Shown in pieces: positions 14,053 through 15,137 of a stretch of DNA of 15,137 nucleotides. The translations under genes were made by a program, and so were the position numbers. How positions within the stretch are numbered: the first letter of the stretch is position 1; each line of letters begins with the position of its first letter. Below the pieces are notes generated by a model, which saw nothing but the letters and a program-made list of their open reading frames with translations, was not told where the DNA came from and made no database searches. The DNA comes from CAYGVX01 sp964544285 (GTDB taxonomy: Archaea; Thermoproteota; Bathyarchaeia; Bathyarchaeales; SOJC01). The stretch is taken from NCBI GenBank assembly GCA_964544285.1, contig CAZJAQ010000032.1, positions 1 through 15,137 on the forward strand. Direction: 5' to 3'.

Positions 14053-14313
14053 TCAGGAAGCTTTCTTCTCTTTCTTAGCGCGTTTTTTGACAGGTTTGAG
14101 GCTATGTAGCTGTTGCTTCGCGAGTTTCACGTTTTCTTCACGAACGGTTCGTCTCCTAACGTCAACGGGCAACCCTAAACGTAGAGCTTGTTTCGAGCTT
14201 ATTCCAGCTTTTCTCAGCTCTTCCCTGCTGAAGCCTCTTCCCTCACGCTTTCCCCCATTCTTCTTACTAATAACTAGACGATTTCGCAAAGCCGTTCTTT
14301 CATTCCTCAACAT
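14053..14313 (-). CDS. rpl13e: Ribosomal protein eL13
   Basis: This is an 86-residue, strongly basic large-subunit protein. The core REGRGFSREELRKAGISS, followed by KQALRLGLPVDVRRRTVREENV, is the hallmark of archaeal/eukaryotic eL13, here in the short archaeal form with a Lys-rich tail (VKKRAKKEKKAS). eL13 is a useful lineage marker, known from TACK and Asgard archaea but not from most Euryarchaeota. The ATG at 14313 has GAGGATT about 6 nt upstream. A perfect 7-bp hairpin lies in its upstream region. Confidence 0.9.
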   Translation of the reverse strand: MLRNERTALRNRLVISKKNGGKREGRGFSREELRKAGISSKQALRLGLPVDVRRRTVREENVKLAKQQLHSLKPVKKRAKKEKKAS

Positions 14314-14342
14314 TGGAATCCTCTTTTAGAAGATTCACTACA

Positions 14343-14365
14343 GAGCTAATAAAACTATTTAGCTC
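14343..14365. other. Perfect palindrome between eL15 and eL13 genes
   Basis: GAGCTAA (14343-14349) and TTAGCTC (14359-14365) form a 7-bp stem with a 9-nt loop. It overlaps a TATA-like TTTTATTAG on the minus strand, so it may be part of an internal promoter for eL13 or a weak processing hairpin. Confidence 0.4.
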
Positions 14366-14403
14366 CCTTGGCGTAAGGCAGAAAATGGGAGATGGAGACT
14401 AAT

Positions 14404-14952
14404 TTATCTAGCTTTTTCTGCGCCCCTTCCCTTATGGCGGAGTCCTCTAACCTTCTTTCCCGCACTGGTCAGTCCTCGAAAAACTCGCCTTCTATGCACT
14501 CCTTCGCCCATCCAGCCGACATCCTTGTCTGCTTTAATGACGGGATGCGCCGGGTCAACTAGGATAATCTCGAACCACTTGTGGCGTCCGTCTTCTCCAA
14601 CCCAGTAAGAGTTAAGGACTTCGAGGTTTGGAAACTTTCTCGCCGCCCGCTCTTCAGCTATAAGCTTGAAGCTTTTCGCAGGCTTGTATCGTGTAACACC
14701 CATGCGTCTAGGACTCCTACCCGACCTGGGTCTGGATTTGCTCAAGCCCCCTCGCCTTATCCTAACCCTAACAACCACAAAGCCTTGTTTAGCCTTATAC
14801 CCCAGCTTTCGCGCTCTGTCCAGCCTAGTGGGCTTTTCAACTCTCATGATCGTGGGCTGTTTGCGCCACTTAATCAGCCTATGCCACATTAGCTCTTTCA
14901 CAAAAGAGGCTTCGGGCTTTTCCCAAGCTTTCGCGATATACTTGTAAGTCAT
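14404..14952 (-). CDS. rpl15e: Ribosomal protein eL15
   Basis: This is a 182-residue large-subunit protein of full family length. Recognisable segments are MTYKYIAKAWEKP, MWHRLIKWRKQPTIMRVEKP, TRLDRARKLGYKAKQGFVVV, VRIRRGGLSKSRPRSGRSPR, NLEVLNSYWVGEDGRHKWFE, IILVDPAHPVIKADKD and the basic C-terminus GLTSAGKKVRGLRHKGRG. The ATG at 14952 has GGAG 9 nt upstream. It heads a set of informational genes on the minus strand and is preceded by a leader with two hairpins, which could allow feedback control. Confidence 0.97.
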   Translation of the reverse strand: MTYKYIAKAWEKPEASFVKELMWHRLIKWRKQPTIMRVEKPTRLDRARKLGYKAKQGFVVVRVRIRRGGLSKSRPRSGRSPRRMGVTRYKPAKSFKLIAEERAARKFPNLEVLNSYWVGEDGRHKWFEIILVDPAHPVIKADKDVGWMGEGVHRRRVFRGLTSAGKKVRGLRHKGRGAEKAR

Positions 14953-14976
14953 TTGTGCATTCTCCGTTTGTGGTTC

Positions 14977-15020
14977 AACCCCAACATGAGGGGTTACATT
15001 CCAGCGGACATTACATCCGC
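14977..15020 (-). promoter_or_regulatory. Two-hairpin leader of the eL15 mRNA
   Basis: Two perfect short stems lie between the likely promoter and the eL15 start: AACCCC/GGGGTT (14977-14982 with 14990-14995, 7-nt loop) and GCGGA/TCCGC (15004-15008 with 15016-15020, 7-nt loop). They are separated by only 8 nt. This could be an autoregulatory leader or a small RNA; no tRNA, C/D-box or H/ACA structure fits well. Confidence 0.4.
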
Positions 15021-15048
15021 CAGCGTTGTAGGTAACACAGAAAGAATC

Positions 15049-15056
15049 CTAATAAG
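15049..15056 (-). promoter_or_regulatory. Possible TATA box for the eL15 operon
   Basis: CTTATTAG on the minus strand is about 100 nt before the eL15 ATG and would start a leader of about 75 nt that includes both hairpins. Confidence 0.35.
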
Positions 15057-15122
15057 CTTTTCCAAGCAGCTGCTGGCAATGAATTTATTAGCCAAGTTGA
15101 GGTAGCTTAGAATCGAAGAAAG

Positions 15123-15137
15123 ATGGAAAACTGGGAC
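15123..15137 (+). CDS. Possible start of a divergent gene running off the right edge
   Basis: ATG at 15123 is followed by four sense codons (MENWD) before the window ends. A TTTATTAG box at about 15083-15090 lies 33-40 nt upstream, the spacing expected of a short-leader archaeal gene. No family can be assigned and the call rests on promoter spacing alone. Confidence 0.2.

Noticed and set aside
14971..15030. tRNA, C/D-box or H/ACA RNA in the eL15 leader
   Set aside because: There is no cloverleaf, no C and D boxes, and the stems are too short and simple for an H/ACA pocket; a plain leader fits better.

Overview
The window is archaeal DNA, most likely from a TACK-type lineage such as Bathyarchaeia; the lineage is inferred. 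Supporting genes are eL15, a compact eL13 (found in TACK and Asgard archaea, generally absent from Euryarchaeota), the archaeal RNase P proteins Rpp30 and Pop5, and an archaeal HypA-HypD/HypF set. Promoters look archaeal (TTTATATA-like boxes about 25 bp before the expected transcript start), Shine-Dalgarno motifs are common, and TTG and GTG starts are frequent.

Layout. (1) 1-1118, minus: a canonical SCP-x-type thiolase cut by the left edge. (2) 1119-3904: an AT-richer accessory stretch. It holds a secreted beta/gamma-crystallin-like protein whose reading frame is interrupted by one in-frame TGA (356 codons, stop, then 236 more sense codons in the same frame), and a divergent multi-pass membrane protein of unknown function. 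(3) 3953-5937, plus: a second thiolase-fold protein that has lost the nucleophilic Cys and one catalytic His, in an operon with an enlarged zinc-ribbon/OB-fold (DUF35) partner. (4) 6021-6431, minus: a small DUF5752-like protein. (5) 6582-11816, minus: [NiFe]-hydrogenase maturation genes in the order hypF, small two-TM membrane protein, hypC, hypB, hypA, hypD. The block is bracketed by a 31-bp inverted repeat pair (29/31 identical) at 6530-6560 and 11921-11951. (6) 12021-14952, minus: eL15, eL13, a PF01877 RNA-binding protein, Rpp30, Pop5 and a hydrogenase maturation endopeptidase. The last four are overlapping or 12 nt apart.

How the genes work together. HypF makes the thiocarbamate precursor of cyanide, HypC/HypD assemble the Fe(CN)2CO unit, HypA/HypB insert nickel, and the HycI-type protease trims the large subunit. 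HypE and the hydrogenase subunits are not in this window. The thiolase-like/DUF35 pair resembles known thiolase-DUF35 complexes, but its active site suggests a reaction other than classical thiolysis, for example an Ltp2-like aldol cleavage.

The observations most worth checking are the Cys-less thiolase, the TGA-split crystallin protein, the inverted repeats framing the hyp block, and the placement of the hydrogenase protease at the end of an RNase P/ribosomal operon. No tRNA, rRNA, CRISPR array, transposase or integrase was seen.
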